A DNA stretch of 64,000 nucleotides from Kaistia dalseonensis (GCF_030814715.1 NZ_JAUSVO010000004.1:310001-374000); one strand, 5' to 3'. Positions 26,371 through 35,944 are shown, counted from the first letter of the stretch. The notes: generated by a model from the sequence alone, not told the origin. Numbers and translations are program-made.

Positions 26371-27366
26371 TCAGAGCATCGAAGGCAGCACGCGGTCCGG
26401 CGGCTTGTGACCATCGAAGAAGGCGCGGATGTTGATCAGCACCTTTTCGCCCATCTCGATGCGGCCTTCGATCGTGGCGGATCCCATATGGGGGAGCAGC
26501 ACGACCTTGCCCTTGGCGGCGAGGCGCAGCAGCTTCGGGCTCACGGAAGGCTCGTGCTCGAATACGTCGAGGCCGGCCCCGGCGATCGCATCGGCCTCGA
26601 GCAGTCGCGTCAGCGCCGCCTCGTCGATGACTTCGCCGCGTGACGTATTGACCAGATAGGCCTCTGGCCGCATCAGCTTCAGCCGGCGCTCGGAGAGCAG
26701 GTGATAGGTGCCGGGCGTGCGTGGGCAATTGACGGAGATGATATCCATGCGCGCCAGCATCTGGTCGAGGCTGTCCCAGTAGGTTGCCTCCAGAGCCTCC
26801 TCGACCTCGGGCGCGACCCGATGGCGGTTATGATAGTGGATCGAGAGACCGAAGGCCTTGGCCCGGCGCGCGACCGCCTCGCCGATCCGACCCATGCCGA
26901 CAATGCCGAGACGCTTGCCGGAAATGCGGCGGCCGAGCATCCAGGTCGGTGTCCAGCCGGCCCAATCCCGGTCGACATCGAGCACGTGCGCGCCCTCGAC
27001 CAGCCGGCGCGGCACGGCGAGGATCAGCGCCATGGTCATGTCAGCCGTGTCCTGGGTCAGCACGCCCGGCGTATTCGTGACGACGATGCCGCGCGCCAGG
27101 GCCGTCTCGACGTCGATATGATCGAAACCGTTGGAAAAGCTGGCGATCAGCCGCAATTGCGGCCCGGCCTCCGTGATCAGGGTGGCGTCGATGCGGTCGG
27201 TCACAGTCGGCACCAGCACGTCCGCTGTCTTCACGGCCTCGACCAGTTCGGCGCGGCTCATCGGCCGATCGTCGATGTTGAGCCGGGTGTCGAAAAGTTC
27301 ACGCATCCGCGTCTCGACGGCGTCCGGCAGGCGCCGCGTTACGATGACGTGGGGCTTCTTCTTCAT
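26371..27366 (-). CDS. D-2-hydroxyacid dehydrogenase (glyoxylate/hydroxypyruvate reductase type)
   Basis: 331-residue NAD(P)H-dependent D-isomer-specific hydroxyacid dehydrogenase, resembling GyaR-type D-glycerate dehydrogenases. The Rossmann motif is in GKRLGIVGMGRIGEAVARRA. Active-site regions follow: VNTSRGEVIDEAAL (Arg), DVFEHEPSV (Glu) and LPHMGSAT (His). It likely reduces glyoxylate or hydroxypyruvate. The ATG at 27366 (MKKKPHVIVTRRLP) matches family starts; the frame continues upstream without support. Its stop abuts the lacI stop from the other strand. Confidence 0.92.
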   Translation of the reverse strand: MKKKPHVIVTRRLPDAVETRMRELFDTRLNIDDRPMSRAELVEAVKTADVLVPTVTDRIDATLITEAGPQLRLIASFSNGFDHIDVETALARGIVVTNTPGVLTQDTADMTMALILAVPRRLVEGAHVLDVDRDWAGWTPTWMLGRRISGKRLGIVGMGRIGEAVARRAKAFGLSIHYHNRHRVAPEVEEALEATYWDSLDQMLARMDIISVNCPRTPGTYHLLSERRLKLMRPEAYLVNTSRGEVIDEAALTRLLEADAIAGAGLDVFEHEPSVSPKLLRLAAKGKVVLLPHMGSATIEGRIEMGEKVLINIRAFFDGHKPPDRVLPSML

Positions 27367-27543
27367 GGGACTGCGAGCCTCTCGTTGAGGGCGTGTTAAC
27401 CACGGGCCGGTGAAACTGACCTCGACGGCTGGCATCGCCCTCCTGCGCTCGATCATACGCGAAGCGCATCGACAGATACGAGACTACCGATGCTTCAGCC
27501 TTCCGGAAAGATGGCGGTCCTTCAGGGCGGGCGGCGAAGAGGG

Positions 27544-28149
27544 ATGGTGGCGGCGATGACAATGCGGGATATCGGGGTGAAGGCTCGGAAAGGTGCGGCG
27601 CTCAGCCGGCGCCAGATCGGGAAATGCCTCGGTCTGGCCGCTGCAACGCTGCTGGCGACGGCGCATGGTGGCGCGCAGGCGCAGGCCCAGGGTGCTGCGG
27701 GCGCCGCAACCAAGCTCGGGCCGAGCGGATTGCCGCTGCCGCGTTTCGTGTCTTTGAAGGCCGGCCGCGTCAATGTGCGCGTCGGGCCGGGGCAGGATTA
27801 TCGTGTCTCCTGGGTGTTCACCCGCTCGGGCCTGCCGGTCGAGGTCGTGCAGGAATTCGACACCTGGCGCCGCATCCGCGATTCGGATGGAACGGAGGGC
27901 TGGGTCTTCCACAGCCTGCTCGTCAGCAAGCGCACGGCCGTGGTCGCGCCCTGGGAAACCGGTGACCCGCTCCCGATCCGCGCCGAGCCGAATGATGCGG
28001 CGGAGATCACTGCCTATCTGCAGCCGAAGGTCGTCGGCACCGTCACGGCCTGCGAGAACGGCTGGTGCCGATTGGTCGATTCGCGTTTCAGAGGCTGGAT
28101 CCGCCAGGATCGGCTCTGGGGCGTCTATCCCGATGAGACGATCGACTGA
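27544..28149 (+). CDS. Secreted SH3-domain protein
   Basis: About 200 residues from ATG 27544 (27559 and 27490 are alternatives). An export signal (ALSRRQIGKCLGLAAATLLA, cleavage near AQAQ) precedes two bacterial SH3 (SH3_4-type) repeats: GRVNVRVGPGQDYRVSWVF...GWVFHSLL and PLPIRAEPNDAAEITAYLQP...GWIRQDRLWGVYPDE. Such proteins are periplasmic and probably bind cell-wall peptides or protein partners. It is common in Rhizobiales next to hydroxyacid dehydrogenase genes. A strong terminator follows. Confidence 0.85.
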   Translation: MVAAMTMRDIGVKARKGAALSRRQIGKCLGLAAATLLATAHGGAQAQAQGAAGAATKLGPSGLPLPRFVSLKAGRVNVRVGPGQDYRVSWVFTRSGLPVEVVQEFDTWRRIRDSDGTEGWVFHSLLVSKRTAVVAPWETGDPLPIRAEPNDAAEITAYLQPKVVGTVTACENGWCRLVDSRFRGWIRQDRLWGVYPDETID

Positions 28150-28171
28150 TCGACGAGCGATCCGCTCAAGC

Positions 28172-28196
28172 AAAAGGGCCCGACGGGGCCCTTTTT
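28172..28196. terminator. Bidirectional terminator between the SH3 gene and irr
   Basis: AAAAGGGCCC (28172-28181), loop GACG, GGGCCCTTTT (28186-28195) and a further T. The A-tract on one side and T-tract on the other allow termination in both directions between the convergent genes. Confidence 0.85.
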
Positions 28197-28227
28197 CATG
28201 TCGATCTGCTAACGGCGCCGATCTCGA

Positions 28228-28713
28228 TCACGCATCCTTGCGGCGGAGTCGGACAATGATGTCCACACGGGCAATCTCCATGCCCGGCATCGGCTCGGGC
28301 AGATCCTCCACGCGGAGGTTCGACATCGGAATATCGACGACCTGATTCTCTCCTTCGATGAAGAAGTGATGATGGTCCTCGGTATTGGTATCGAAATAGG
28401 TCTTCGAGCCGTCAACGGCGACTTCGCGCAGCAGTCCGGCCTCGGTGAACTGGTGCAGCGTGTTGTAGACGGTCGCGAGCGATACCGGCACGCGGTGGCC
28501 CATGGCCTCTTCGTGCAGGCCTTCGGCCGAGATATGGCGGTTGCCCTCCGCAAAGAGGATTTCGGCGAGAGCGAGGCGTTGACGCGTCGGGCGCAGGCCG
28601 GCCGAACGCAACATCGTGCGAACTTCCGACACTTTCTTGTCGGCTGCTCGATTTGCCTTCCTGACCAGATCCATACGCATGCGTCGCCCGTCCATCCTCT
28701 TGCCGTGCACCAT
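28228..28713 (-). CDS. irr: Irr, Fur-family iron-response regulator
   Basis: About 161 residues. LRPTRQRLALAEILFAEGNRHISAEGL and SLATVYNTLHQFTEAGLLREV form the Fur-type winged helix. The His-rich TEDHHHFFIEGE is the metal/heme site of Irr. Irr controls iron and heme genes in Rhizobiales. The N-terminal Cys-Pro heme-regulatory motif of Bradyrhizobium Irr is absent, as in many rhizobia. ATG 28713 is one of several candidates (28722, 28695, 28680); the frame is open to 28788, but a GTTAGGTTAGAATTGTATA stretch there looks like promoter/iron-control sequence, favouring a downstream start. Confidence 0.9.
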   Translation of the reverse strand: MVHGKRMDGRRMRMDLVRKANRAADKKVSEVRTMLRSAGLRPTRQRLALAEILFAEGNRHISAEGLHEEAMGHRVPVSLATVYNTLHQFTEAGLLREVAVDGSKTYFDTNTEDHHHFFIEGENQVVDIPMSNLRVEDLPEPMPGMEIARVDIIVRLRRKDA

Positions 28714-28887
28714 GCCCGGCATCCTGCGCACGCCTACCAGACGCGCGGTATACAATTCTAACCTAACTTTCTTGTGCAGGTTTAGCAACTGCTCCCTTCA
28801 AGATAAGGCCGATCGTGCCGTTCGAACAGAGGCGACACCGAAGCCGGAAGCCGGTCATCGGTGTCGCGGATCGCAATTTGCAGATCG

Positions 28888-30474
28888 TCAGGCGTTTTTG
28901 GGCTCGAGATCGATCGACCAGAGCGCGTTGTCGGCGGTATCGCGCAGCGTCACCGTCATGACACGGCTATCCGCCGCGATCGCCACATGGCCGAAGAACT
29001 GCAGCCCCGATGCGGGCGACAGATTGACCTGACCCTGCGGCGGCGCCTTCACGAACTTCACTTCCGGACCGAAGGTCATGTCGAGATCGTTCGGGCCGAA
29101 GGTGCCGGCATGGATCGGACCCGAGACGAATTCCCAGAACGGATCGAAATCCTGGAAGGCGGCCTTGTTCGGATCGTAGTAGTGCGCGGCGGTATAGTGG
29201 ACGTCGGCGGTCAGCCAGACGGTGTTGCGGATCTTGGCCGCCTTGATGAAGCGCAGCAGGTCAGCGAATTCGAGCTCGCGGCCGAGCGGCACACCGGCAT
29301 TGTTGTTCGAGACGGCCTCGAAGCCCTTGCCCTTGTTGTCGACGAAATTGTCCCAGACGACGAGCGACAGCGGCATGTCGGCGGCGATCACCTTCCAGGT
29401 CGCCTTCGAGGCCAGGAGCTCGCGCTTCAGCCAGGCGAGCTGCTCTGCGCCGAGGAACGCCGCGACGCCGCCTTCGACCGGCTCCAGATTGTCGCCATTC
29501 GGACCGCGATAGGTGCGCATGTCGAGCATGAAGACGTCGAGCAGCGGGCCATAGGCGATCTTGCGATAGACGCGCTGCGGCTCGACCAGCGTGGTCGCGA
29601 TCGGCATGTATTCGTGGAACGCCTGCGCGGCGCGGGAGGCCAGGACGCGGATGTTCTTCTCGGTATAGGCGTTGCCGAGGACCTTCGAATCCGACCAGTT
29701 GTTCGTCACCTCATGGTCGTCCCACTGGGTGATGACGGGCACGTTCGCGTACAAGGCGCGGACGTTCTTGTCCATGAAGTTGTATTTGTACTGGCCGCGG
29801 AATTCGTCGAGCGTTTCCGCAACCTTGGACTTTTCCGGCGTGACGACGTTCTTCCACTTGGTGCCGTCGGGCAGGTCGACCTCGGCCTTGACCACGCCAT
29901 CGGCATAGACGTTGTCGCCGGAGTGGATGAAGAAATCCGGATTGTGCTTCAGCATGGTCGAGTAGCCGATCATGCCGCCGGCATCCTCGTTGATGCCCCA
30001 GCCCTGGCCCACCGTATCGCCCGACCAGACGAACGAGACGTCGCGCAGGCCGGCCGGCGCGGTACGGAAATGGCCGGTCAGCGGCTCGCTCGCCGCGTTG
30101 ACGTCGCCCAGATTGTTGAAACGGACGCGGTAGAAGATCTCCTGGTCGGCCGGCAGGCCCTCGGCCAGGATCTTCACGGTGTAGTCGCTGTCGGGCGCCG
30201 CATAGAGCGTCGGCAGCGCATGCGCGTCCTTGAAGCTCTCGGTCGTCGCCCATTCGAACACCGCCTGGGCCGGACGATCGGTGCGCGACCAGAGCACGGC
30301 GCGGTCGAAACCGACATCGCCCGACTGGACGCCATGCGTCACGACAGGCCGGTCGGCGGCGCGGCTGATGCCGGGCATTGCAAGGCTGCCGCCGACGGCG
30401 AGCAGGCCGGTGGCGGCGCTCGATTGAAGAAAGCGGCGGCGGGACAGCCGGTTTTCGGTCACGCGCAGGGCCAT
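28888..30474 (-). CDS. phoD: PhoD-family alkaline phosphatase (Tat-exported)
   Basis: 528-residue phosphodiesterase/phosphomonoesterase of the PhoD family. It has a Tat signal (SRRRFLQSSAATGLLAVGG, cleavage near 40) and an N-terminal Fn3-like domain (THGVQSGDVGFDRAVLWSRT). The metallophosphatase core includes VWSGDTVGQGW, FFIHSGDNVYADG, QWDDHEVTNNW and WLTADVHYTAAHYY. Substrates are phosphate esters or teichoic-like polymers in the periplasm. It lies 106 bases after argG on the same strand with a large hairpin between, so it is likely a separate unit; no Pho box was recognised. Confidence 0.94.
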   Translation of the reverse strand: MALRVTENRLSRRRFLQSSAATGLLAVGGSLAMPGISRAADRPVVTHGVQSGDVGFDRAVLWSRTDRPAQAVFEWATTESFKDAHALPTLYAAPDSDYTVKILAEGLPADQEIFYRVRFNNLGDVNAASEPLTGHFRTAPAGLRDVSFVWSGDTVGQGWGINEDAGGMIGYSTMLKHNPDFFIHSGDNVYADGVVKAEVDLPDGTKWKNVVTPEKSKVAETLDEFRGQYKYNFMDKNVRALYANVPVITQWDDHEVTNNWSDSKVLGNAYTEKNIRVLASRAAQAFHEYMPIATTLVEPQRVYRKIAYGPLLDVFMLDMRTYRGPNGDNLEPVEGGVAAFLGAEQLAWLKRELLASKATWKVIAADMPLSLVVWDNFVDNKGKGFEAVSNNNAGVPLGRELEFADLLRFIKAAKIRNTVWLTADVHYTAAHYYDPNKAAFQDFDPFWEFVSGPIHAGTFGPNDLDMTFGPEVKFVKAPPQGQVNLSPASGLQFFGHVAIAADSRVMTVTLRDTADNALWSIDLEPKNA

Positions 30475-30527
30475 GGATCCATCTCCTCAGATATTGGAAG
30501 AGTTCCAGAATGGCCCAGGCGGATGAC

Positions 30528-30569
30528 GGGCGCGTGGCCGTCGCATGAAGCTGCGATGACCACGCGCCC
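30528..30569. other. Large imperfect hairpin between argG and phoD
   Basis: GGGCGCGTGG (30528-30537) pairs with CCACGCGCCC (30560-30569); an inner TCGCA/TGCGA stem surrounds a 6-base loop. There is no T-tract, so it is not a standard intrinsic terminator. It may stabilise the argG 3' end or act with Rho. Confidence 0.5.
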
Positions 30570-30580
30570 GCAGGTCAGTC

Positions 30581-31801
30581 TCAGGCGTCGCCGAGCTTCT
30601 TGCGCGCGGCGAGCGTGCGCAGGCGCAGCGCGTTCAGCTTGATGAAGCCGGCCGCATCCTTCTGGTCATAGGCGCCGCGATCGTCCTCGAAGGTGACGAG
30701 GGCGTCGGAATAGAGCGACTTCGGCGAGGAACGGCCGACGACGATCGTGTTGCCCTTGTAGAGCTTGAGCCGGACCGTGCCCTCGACATGCTCCTGGCTC
30801 TTGTCGATCAGGGCCTGCAGCATCTCGCGCTCGGGAGCGAACCAGAAGCCGTAATAGATCAGCTCCGCATAGCGGGGCATGATCGAATCCTTCAGATGCG
30901 CGGCCTCGCGGTCGAGCGTCAGGCTCTCGATGGCGCGGTGGGCGGCGAGCAGGATCGTGCCGCCCGGCGTCTCGTAGATGCCGCGCGACTTCATGCCGAC
31001 ATAGCGGTTCTCGACCAGATCGAGCCGGCCGATGCCATTGTCATGGCCATATTCGTTCAGCTTGGTCAGCAGGGTCGCAGGCGACATATGCACGCCATTG
31101 ATCGAGACGGGATCGCCCTTCTCGAAGCCGATCTCGATATAGGTCGCGACATCGGGCGCATCCTCGGGCGCAATGGTGCGCATGAAGACGTAGGGCGGCG
31201 GCTCCTGCGACGGGTCCTCCAGCACCTTTCCTTCGGAAGAGGAGTGCAGGAGGTTCGCATCGACCGAGAACGGCGCCTCGCCGCGCTTGTCCTTCGCCAC
31301 CGGAATCTGGTTCTTCTCGGCGAAATCGATCAGGTCGGTGCGCGACTTGAAATCCCAGATCCGCCAGGGCGCGATCACCTTGATGTTGGGATCGAGCGCA
31401 TAGGCGGAGAGCTCGTAGCGCACCTGGTCGTTGCCCTTGCCGGTCGAGCCATGCGCGACCGCGTCGGCGCCGACTTCATGCGCGATCTCGATCAGGCGCT
31501 TGGCGATCAGCGGGCGCGCGATCGAGGTGCCGAGCAGGTAAGTGCCCTCGTAAAGCGCATTGGCGCGGAACATCGGGAAGACGAAATCGCGGACGAACTC
31601 CTCGCGCAGATCATCGATATAGATCTGCTTGACGCCCAACAACTCGGCCTTCTTGCGCGCCGGCTCGAGTTCCTCGCCCTGGCCGAGATCGGCCGTGAAG
31701 GTGATGACTTCGGCATTATACTGCTGCTGAAGCCATTTGAGGATGATCGAGGTATCGAGCCCGCCGGAATAGGCGAGGACGATCTTCTTGATGTCGGACA
31801 T
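30581..31801 (-). CDS. argG: Argininosuccinate synthase
   Basis: 406 residues, full length. Joins citrulline and aspartate with ATP to give argininosuccinate in arginine biosynthesis. The PP-loop AYSGGLDTS (10-18), [31 protein letters not shown] and [21 protein letters not shown] are diagnostic. It stands alone, not in an arg cluster. Confidence 0.98.
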   Translation of the reverse strand: MSDIKKIVLAYSGGLDTSIILKWLQQQYNAEVITFTADLGQGEELEPARKKAELLGVKQIYIDDLREEFVRDFVFPMFRANALYEGTYLLGTSIARPLIAKRLIEIAHEVGADAVAHGSTGKGNDQVRYELSAYALDPNIKVIAPWRIWDFKSRTDLIDFAEKNQIPVAKDKRGEAPFSVDANLLHSSSEGKVLEDPSQEPPPYVFMRTIAPEDAPDVATYIEIGFEKGDPVSINGVHMSPATLLTKLNEYGHDNGIGRLDLVENRYVGMKSRGIYETPGGTILLAAHRAIESLTLDREAAHLKDSIMPRYAELIYYGFWFAPEREMLQALIDKSQEHVEGTVRLKLYKGNTIVVGRSSPKSLYSDALVTFEDDRGAYDQKDAAGFIKLNALRLRTLAARKKLGDA

Positions 31802-31875
31802 TTGGGAACGGTTCCGCGAGAAGGGAAAGGGATGCCCGGCTTATAGACCCGGCCTTTCGAGCCGGCAACACCGCG

Positions 31876-33405
31876 TCAGTCCGGGTCCTGGCACAAAGGG
31901 ACCGTCTGCAGCGGGCCGCGCAGCCCGTCGAGCCGGTAGAGGATATAGTCGCGCCACGAATTGACCCCCGTCGGCACGCGCATCATGCCGAGGAGCTTGA
32001 TGTCGCTGAAGAAGGGCGCCAGATGGTCGGGCATGGCGCAATCGGCGACGAGCAGCGCCGGCCCCTGCGGCGGATGATCGACCGTGCTCATCGTCAGCTC
32101 GAAATGATGATCGGGCGAGGGATCGTCGGGCCAGACCGTCAGGTTGAAGCCCTCATCGCGCAGGTAGTAGAGCAGTTCCGCGATCTCGGGCCGCTCGGTC
32201 GTGATGATGTTCTTCGTCCCGGCCTCCTTTGCCGCGACCCGCAGCCGGTCGGCGAGATCGTGCCAGCCGATCATCGCCTTGAAGAGATCGCCCGAGCGCG
32301 AGAGATAGGGCGTGTGCAGCACCGGCGCGAAGGCGCCGCCGACCGAAACCGCGACCTGGGCGAACAGCCCGAGCGCGAGGCCGATCGTGATCCAGCGCTC
32401 CTGGCGCATGCGCAGCAGAACCGCCGTGCCGATCACCGCCGCGCCGACGAAGGCGGCGGCGCCCCAATTGGCATTGGTGCGGGTGAAGAAGCCGGCGCCG
32501 GTGACGACGAGGCTGACGGGGAGCGAAAAGGCGAGCACGACCCGGTCGCCATCGCGGTCGCGGCCCTTCCAGACCTGCCAGGCGGCGATCAGCAGGCCCG
32601 CGAAGATGACCGGCCCGATAATGCCGAATTGCGAGGCGAAGAAGCCGAGCGCCCCGAGCGGCTGGAAATGGAAGCCGCTGCCTTCGATGTTCTCGCCCGT
32701 ATGCGAGAAGGTGACAAAGCTGTTGGCGAAGTTCCAGAGAATGTTCGGCGCGATCATCAGTACGCCGATCAGGATCGCGAGCGCAAAGCGGCGCGACAGA
32801 ACGACGGCGCGCGACGGCCTGTCGAACACGGCCGCGATCAGCGCGCAGCCGACGAAGTAGATCATCGCATATTTGGCGAGCAGCCCGAAGCCGATCGCGA
32901 CCCCGAGCAGCACGGCGAAGCCTAACTCCGCATCTTCGCGCAGCCGCAGGAACGCGTAGAGGCCGAGCGCCCAGCAGAAGAGCAGCAGCACGTCGGTCGA
33001 CATGATGCCGGAGGAGAGCGCCACGCCCGGCGCGAGCGCGAAGCCGAGCGCCGCGAAGAAGCCCGTCCGCGCGCCGTAAAGCCGGCGTCCGGTGGCGTAG
33101 ATGATGAGCGCCGAGCCGCAATGGAAGAGCGGCGCCGGCAGGCGAACGGCGAATTCGCTGTTGCCGAAAAGCGCGCTCGCAAGCCCGATCACCCAGGCGA
33201 TCAGCGGCGGCTTCGAATAATAGCCGAAGGCGAACTGGCGCGACCAATCCCAATATTGCGCCTCGTCGACCTGCAGGTCGGTCGCCGAGAATGCCAGCGC
33301 CACAAGGCGCGCCAGCGTCAGCAGGCCGAGGATGAGCGCCAGCCGGCCGAGGCCGAAGCGCGCCGTCTCGCCGGCGGAATCGCTCGTGGCCACGCTCGCC
33401 CTCAT
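31876..33405 (-). CDS. GT39-family (ArnT/PMT-like) membrane glycosyltransferase
   Basis: 509-residue polytopic inner-membrane protein. The first periplasmic loop has the GT39 acidic motif DEAQYWDW (47-54) followed by GYYSKPPL (61-68), as in lipid-linked sugar transferases such as ArnT. About 10-12 hydrophobic segments follow, then a C-terminal soluble domain (~390-509). It likely transfers a sugar from an undecaprenyl or dolichol-type carrier to lipid A or another envelope acceptor. Its ATG overlaps the stop of the PAP2 gene by 4 bases, so they work as a pair. Confidence 0.9.
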   Translation of the reverse strand: MRASVATSDSAGETARFGLGRLALILGLLTLARLVALAFSATDLQVDEAQYWDWSRQFAFGYYSKPPLIAWVIGLASALFGNSEFAVRLPAPLFHCGSALIIYATGRRLYGARTGFFAALGFALAPGVALSSGIMSTDVLLLFCWALGLYAFLRLREDAELGFAVLLGVAIGFGLLAKYAMIYFVGCALIAAVFDRPSRAVVLSRRFALAILIGVLMIAPNILWNFANSFVTFSHTGENIEGSGFHFQPLGALGFFASQFGIIGPVIFAGLLIAAWQVWKGRDRDGDRVVLAFSLPVSLVVTGAGFFTRTNANWGAAAFVGAAVIGTAVLLRMRQERWITIGLALGLFAQVAVSVGGAFAPVLHTPYLSRSGDLFKAMIGWHDLADRLRVAAKEAGTKNIITTERPEIAELLYYLRDEGFNLTVWPDDPSPDHHFELTMSTVDHPPQGPALLVADCAMPDHLAPFFSDIKLLGMMRVPTGVNSWRDYILYRLDGLRGPLQTVPLCQDPD

Positions 33406-34256
33406 GCCTTGCGCTCCGGCCCGTCCTTGTGCGCACCCTTGCCGCTCGCGAACTGGCGCAGCCCGATGCCGGCGCGTGTCAGCGCACGCTCGACCGCGCG
33501 GTCGATGCGGGGCCCGAGCGGACCCAAGATGATGACGCGATGGAGCACCAGGATGATCAAGAGCGTAATGCCCCAGGAAATCATGACATCGGAGGCGAAA
33601 TGGCCGCCAAAGGCCATGCGGTTGATCGAAAGCGCCAGGATCACGACGCCGAGCGGCACGGCGAAGAAGGGGCGCAGCGTCTTCGGCGCCAGCAGGACCA
33701 ATGATACCAGCCAGATCGCCGTCGCGGCCTCGCCGGAGATGAACGAGCAATTTTGCACGCATTGGCCGCCGAACTGCCAGGCGCGCATGAACATGTCGGG
33801 GCCGCCGAACAGATCGACCTGGATCGGCCGCGGCCGGCCGGAGAAATTCTTGAAGATCGCATTGACCACCAGCCCCGGCCCGAGCGCGAGGCCGGCGACG
33901 AGGAAGACGATCGAGCGCGGGCGCACGCCCATCGGCCTGAGCGGCCATAGGATCTTGGCGAGGATGGCCGCGAGCAGCACGATCAGCACGAAGCCGATCG
34001 TCTGCTCGCCGAAATGGCGCAGCGCCACCAGCGTGGCAATCCGGCTGGCCGGGAAGCCGGTCTGGTCATGGAAGAGGCCGGCAATGCCGGTATCGATGCC
34101 GGGGAAGATGGCGAAGAGGGCCGATACGGCGACGAGATAGACGAGCGTCGCGACGATCGGATCGCGCCAGCCGGGCCAGGCGAGACCGCGCTTCGGCGCC
34201 GCCGTCGCGCCGCCCATCGCTTCCTCCGCCGTCTCGTCCTTGCGCCGTTCCGCCAT
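33402..34256 (-). CDS. PAP2-family lipid phosphatase (LpxE/LpxF-like)
   Basis: 284 residues with about six membrane helices. Phosphatase motifs are KNFSGRPRP (136-144), SFISGEAA (171-178) and SINRMAFGGHFASD (210-223). The middle motif has Glu where generic PAP2 proteins have His (SGH); I recall this from lipid A phosphatases of rhizobia. It probably removes phosphate from lipid A or an undecaprenyl-pyrophosphate carrier at the periplasmic face. ATG 34256 follows ACAAGG at 6-base spacing; 34277 is an alternative. It is coupled to the GT39 gene, suggesting envelope lipid remodelling. Confidence 0.88.
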   Translation of the reverse strand: MAERRKDETAEEAMGGATAAPKRGLAWPGWRDPIVATLVYLVAVSALFAIFPGIDTGIAGLFHDQTGFPASRIATLVALRHFGEQTIGFVLIVLLAAILAKILWPLRPMGVRPRSIVFLVAGLALGPGLVVNAIFKNFSGRPRPIQVDLFGGPDMFMRAWQFGGQCVQNCSFISGEAATAIWLVSLVLLAPKTLRPFFAVPLGVVILALSINRMAFGGHFASDVMISWGITLLIILVLHRVIILGPLGPRIDRAVERALTRAGIGLRQFASGKGAHKDGPERKA

Positions 34257-34277
34257 CAAATCCCTTGTCCCGCCCAT

Positions 34278-35175
34278 CCCTGTTCCGCCGTCCGCACCCG
34301 GCGCCATCCGGCTGGCCGCGTCCCGCGCCTCGCACATTGTGGGCAAAGCGGGTAGCGGACGCCGCGCCCGCGCGCAACCCGTCGCATTGTCCCGCCCGGA
34401 CACGCCTTTGCGAGCGGCGCTGCTCGGCACGGGCGGTGGCGCGGTGTGAGGATGATCCGGAGGCGATGGGCGCCGGCTCTGTTCCTGGTGCCGGGTCCGT
34501 TCTTCGCGCTGGATGTGGGCAGCATGAGCAGGTCGGCAAGGCCGTGCGTCGCTTGTCGCGCGGGTGCGGTCCCGCATTCCCGCGGCGGAACGCCCGGGTT
34601 GTGGCTGGCGTCCCAGAACGCCCGGTTTCCGGGCCGTGCGCCCGGCGATGGCCGGGGGGAGGCGGATGCGCGAGAAGCACCGCTTGGGGATAGTTCCGTA
34701 TATGGCGCTCGTCGCGCATCCGCCGCGGCGGTTTCTGTCCTCCGATCGGCCCTGGCGGGAGGGAGACGGCTCGACGCGCGCTGCGCGAAGGCAACTCTGG
34801 CGCCCGGGCCGGCAGCGATCTTTCGTTTCGCTGCAGATATCCCCGGACTGATCCCTGTCCCTGGTGCGCGGCACGCTTTGCGCCGCTCACGACGGATCAT
34901 AGTGTCCGCTGGCATGATCGCAGGCCTCGCGGAGACGAAGGACCGGTTTCCCCCGCCTGCACGCGCCGCTCCCTTTGGACGCATCAGGCAAGGACCGGAT
35001 CCAGGCCCGCCCCCGGCGCGTCACGGGATGAGGGGAGCATGCCGGAAAGGGGAGGGACATGTCAAGGAAATTATTCCTATATCGAGGCCCATGCGCTGGC
35101 GGAGGCCAACTGGCTGGAGGTGGCCAATCGAAAGACGCCTCAGCCCTCTCCCGTACCGTCCTCCCCCTCCAGCGC
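34278..35175. other. ~900-bp region without a recognisable gene
   Basis: Several frames are open on both strands, but their translations are Arg/Pro/Ala-rich shadows of the G+C content with no family resemblance and no good ribosome sites. It contains a strong inverted repeat near 34661-34724 (listed separately), an AT-rich spot at 35060-35080, and at the right end the first dispersed palindromic repeat. It may host an RNA or gene remnants. Confidence 0.5.
34661..34724. ncRNA. Candidate structured RNA or cis-element (13-bp stem)
   Basis: GGCGGATGCGCGA (34661-34673) and TCGCGCATCCGCC (34712-34724) are perfectly complementary. A further AGC/GCT pairing is possible inside, leaving a loop that contains TTGGGGATAGTTCCG. 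There is no T-tract after it, and flanking sequence on both sides can form more GC-rich stems. The fold and lack of a gene suggest an RNA, but no known family is recognised and the strand is unknown. Confidence 0.3.
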
Positions 35176-35288
35176 CGTCATCCCCGCGAAAGCGGGGACC
35201 CATTCAGCCGGAGCATTGGGCGTGACGGGCAAGGATCGCTCAGGCTGCATGGGTCCCGGGTCTGCGCTTCGCTCCGCCCGGGATGACG
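35176..35288. repeat. Dispersed palindromic repeat (CGTCATCCC type), copy 1
   Basis: Begins CGTCATCCCCGCGAAAGCGG and ends in CGCCCGGGATGACG. The ends form two GC hairpins facing each other. Related copies are at 54013, 56316 and 59345, all intergenic. Confidence 0.75.
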
Positions 35289-35327
35289 GCTCAGATGCTG
35301 GATCACAAGCGTCACCCCAAGCTCGGT

Positions 35328-35521
35328 CCAAACCCTCCCCCTGAGGGAGGGTCAAAACCGCAAAGCGGTTTTGGGGAGGGGGCGCGTTGATCGGGCCGTC
35401 CTCTGTTCTTTCCGACATCCGCCGACACCAACCGCCAAGCACGCTTCGGCAAGGGCCGAAGCTACCCCCGCCCCGAAAACGCGATAGCCGCGTTTTCGAC
35501 CCGCCCTCCAGGGGCGGGTTA
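35328..35521. repeat. Five-hairpin ~195-bp repeat, copy A
   Basis: Consecutive palindromes: ACCCTCCC/GGGAGGGT, AAAACCGC/GCGGTTTT, GCTTCGGC/GCCGAAGC, CGAAAACGCG/CGCGTTTTCG and ACCCGCCC/GGGCGGGT. Copies B (35650) and C (36309) lie in the same orientation, with more than 85% identity by eye outside hairpin 4. Confidence 0.85.
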
Positions 35522-35649
35522 AGCGGAGCCATGCTCCTCTGCCCTTTGCTTCACCGCAGGACGACCGGGAGCAAGACGTAGATGCCCGCAATGAATGAGG
35601 GCATGACGACCTGTGAGTTCGGAGCGCTGCAGACCGCCATGGGCTCGAT

Positions 35650-35847
35650 CCAAACCCTCCCTCAGGGGGAGGGTCAAAACCGCAAAGCGGTTTTGGGGAG
35701 GGGGCACGCTCATCGGGCCGGACACCATCCTTTCCGACATCTGCCGACACCAACCGCCAAGCACGCTTCGGCGAGGGCCGAAGCTACCCCCGCCCCGAAA
35801 GTGCTGCGCACTTTCGACCCGCCCTCCAGGGGCGGGTTTGACGGCGC
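35650..35847. repeat. Five-hairpin ~195-bp repeat, copy B
   Basis: Same order of palindromes as copy A, but hairpin 4 is CGAAAGTGC/GCACTTTCG. It lies about 100 bp before the DUF559 gene. Confidence 0.85.
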
Positions 35848-35944
35848 CTCATCCTACAAGAATCGACCGCTGGCTCGTGATCGCGCTTTACGACAACTTG
35901 TGCCTGTCGAATGATCGGCGTCAGAGACAGGTATTGGGGTCATC

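Noticed and set aside
34256-34984. N-terminal extension of the PAP2 gene or separate minus-strand gene
   Set aside because: The PAP2 frame is open further upstream, but the extra residues are not PAP2-like; a good ribosome site supports ATG 34256.
34446-35225. 259-codon plus-strand frame in the gene-poor stretch
   Set aside because: Low-complexity Arg/Pro/Ala translation, no ribosome site or family match; its 3' part is the dispersed palindromic repeat.
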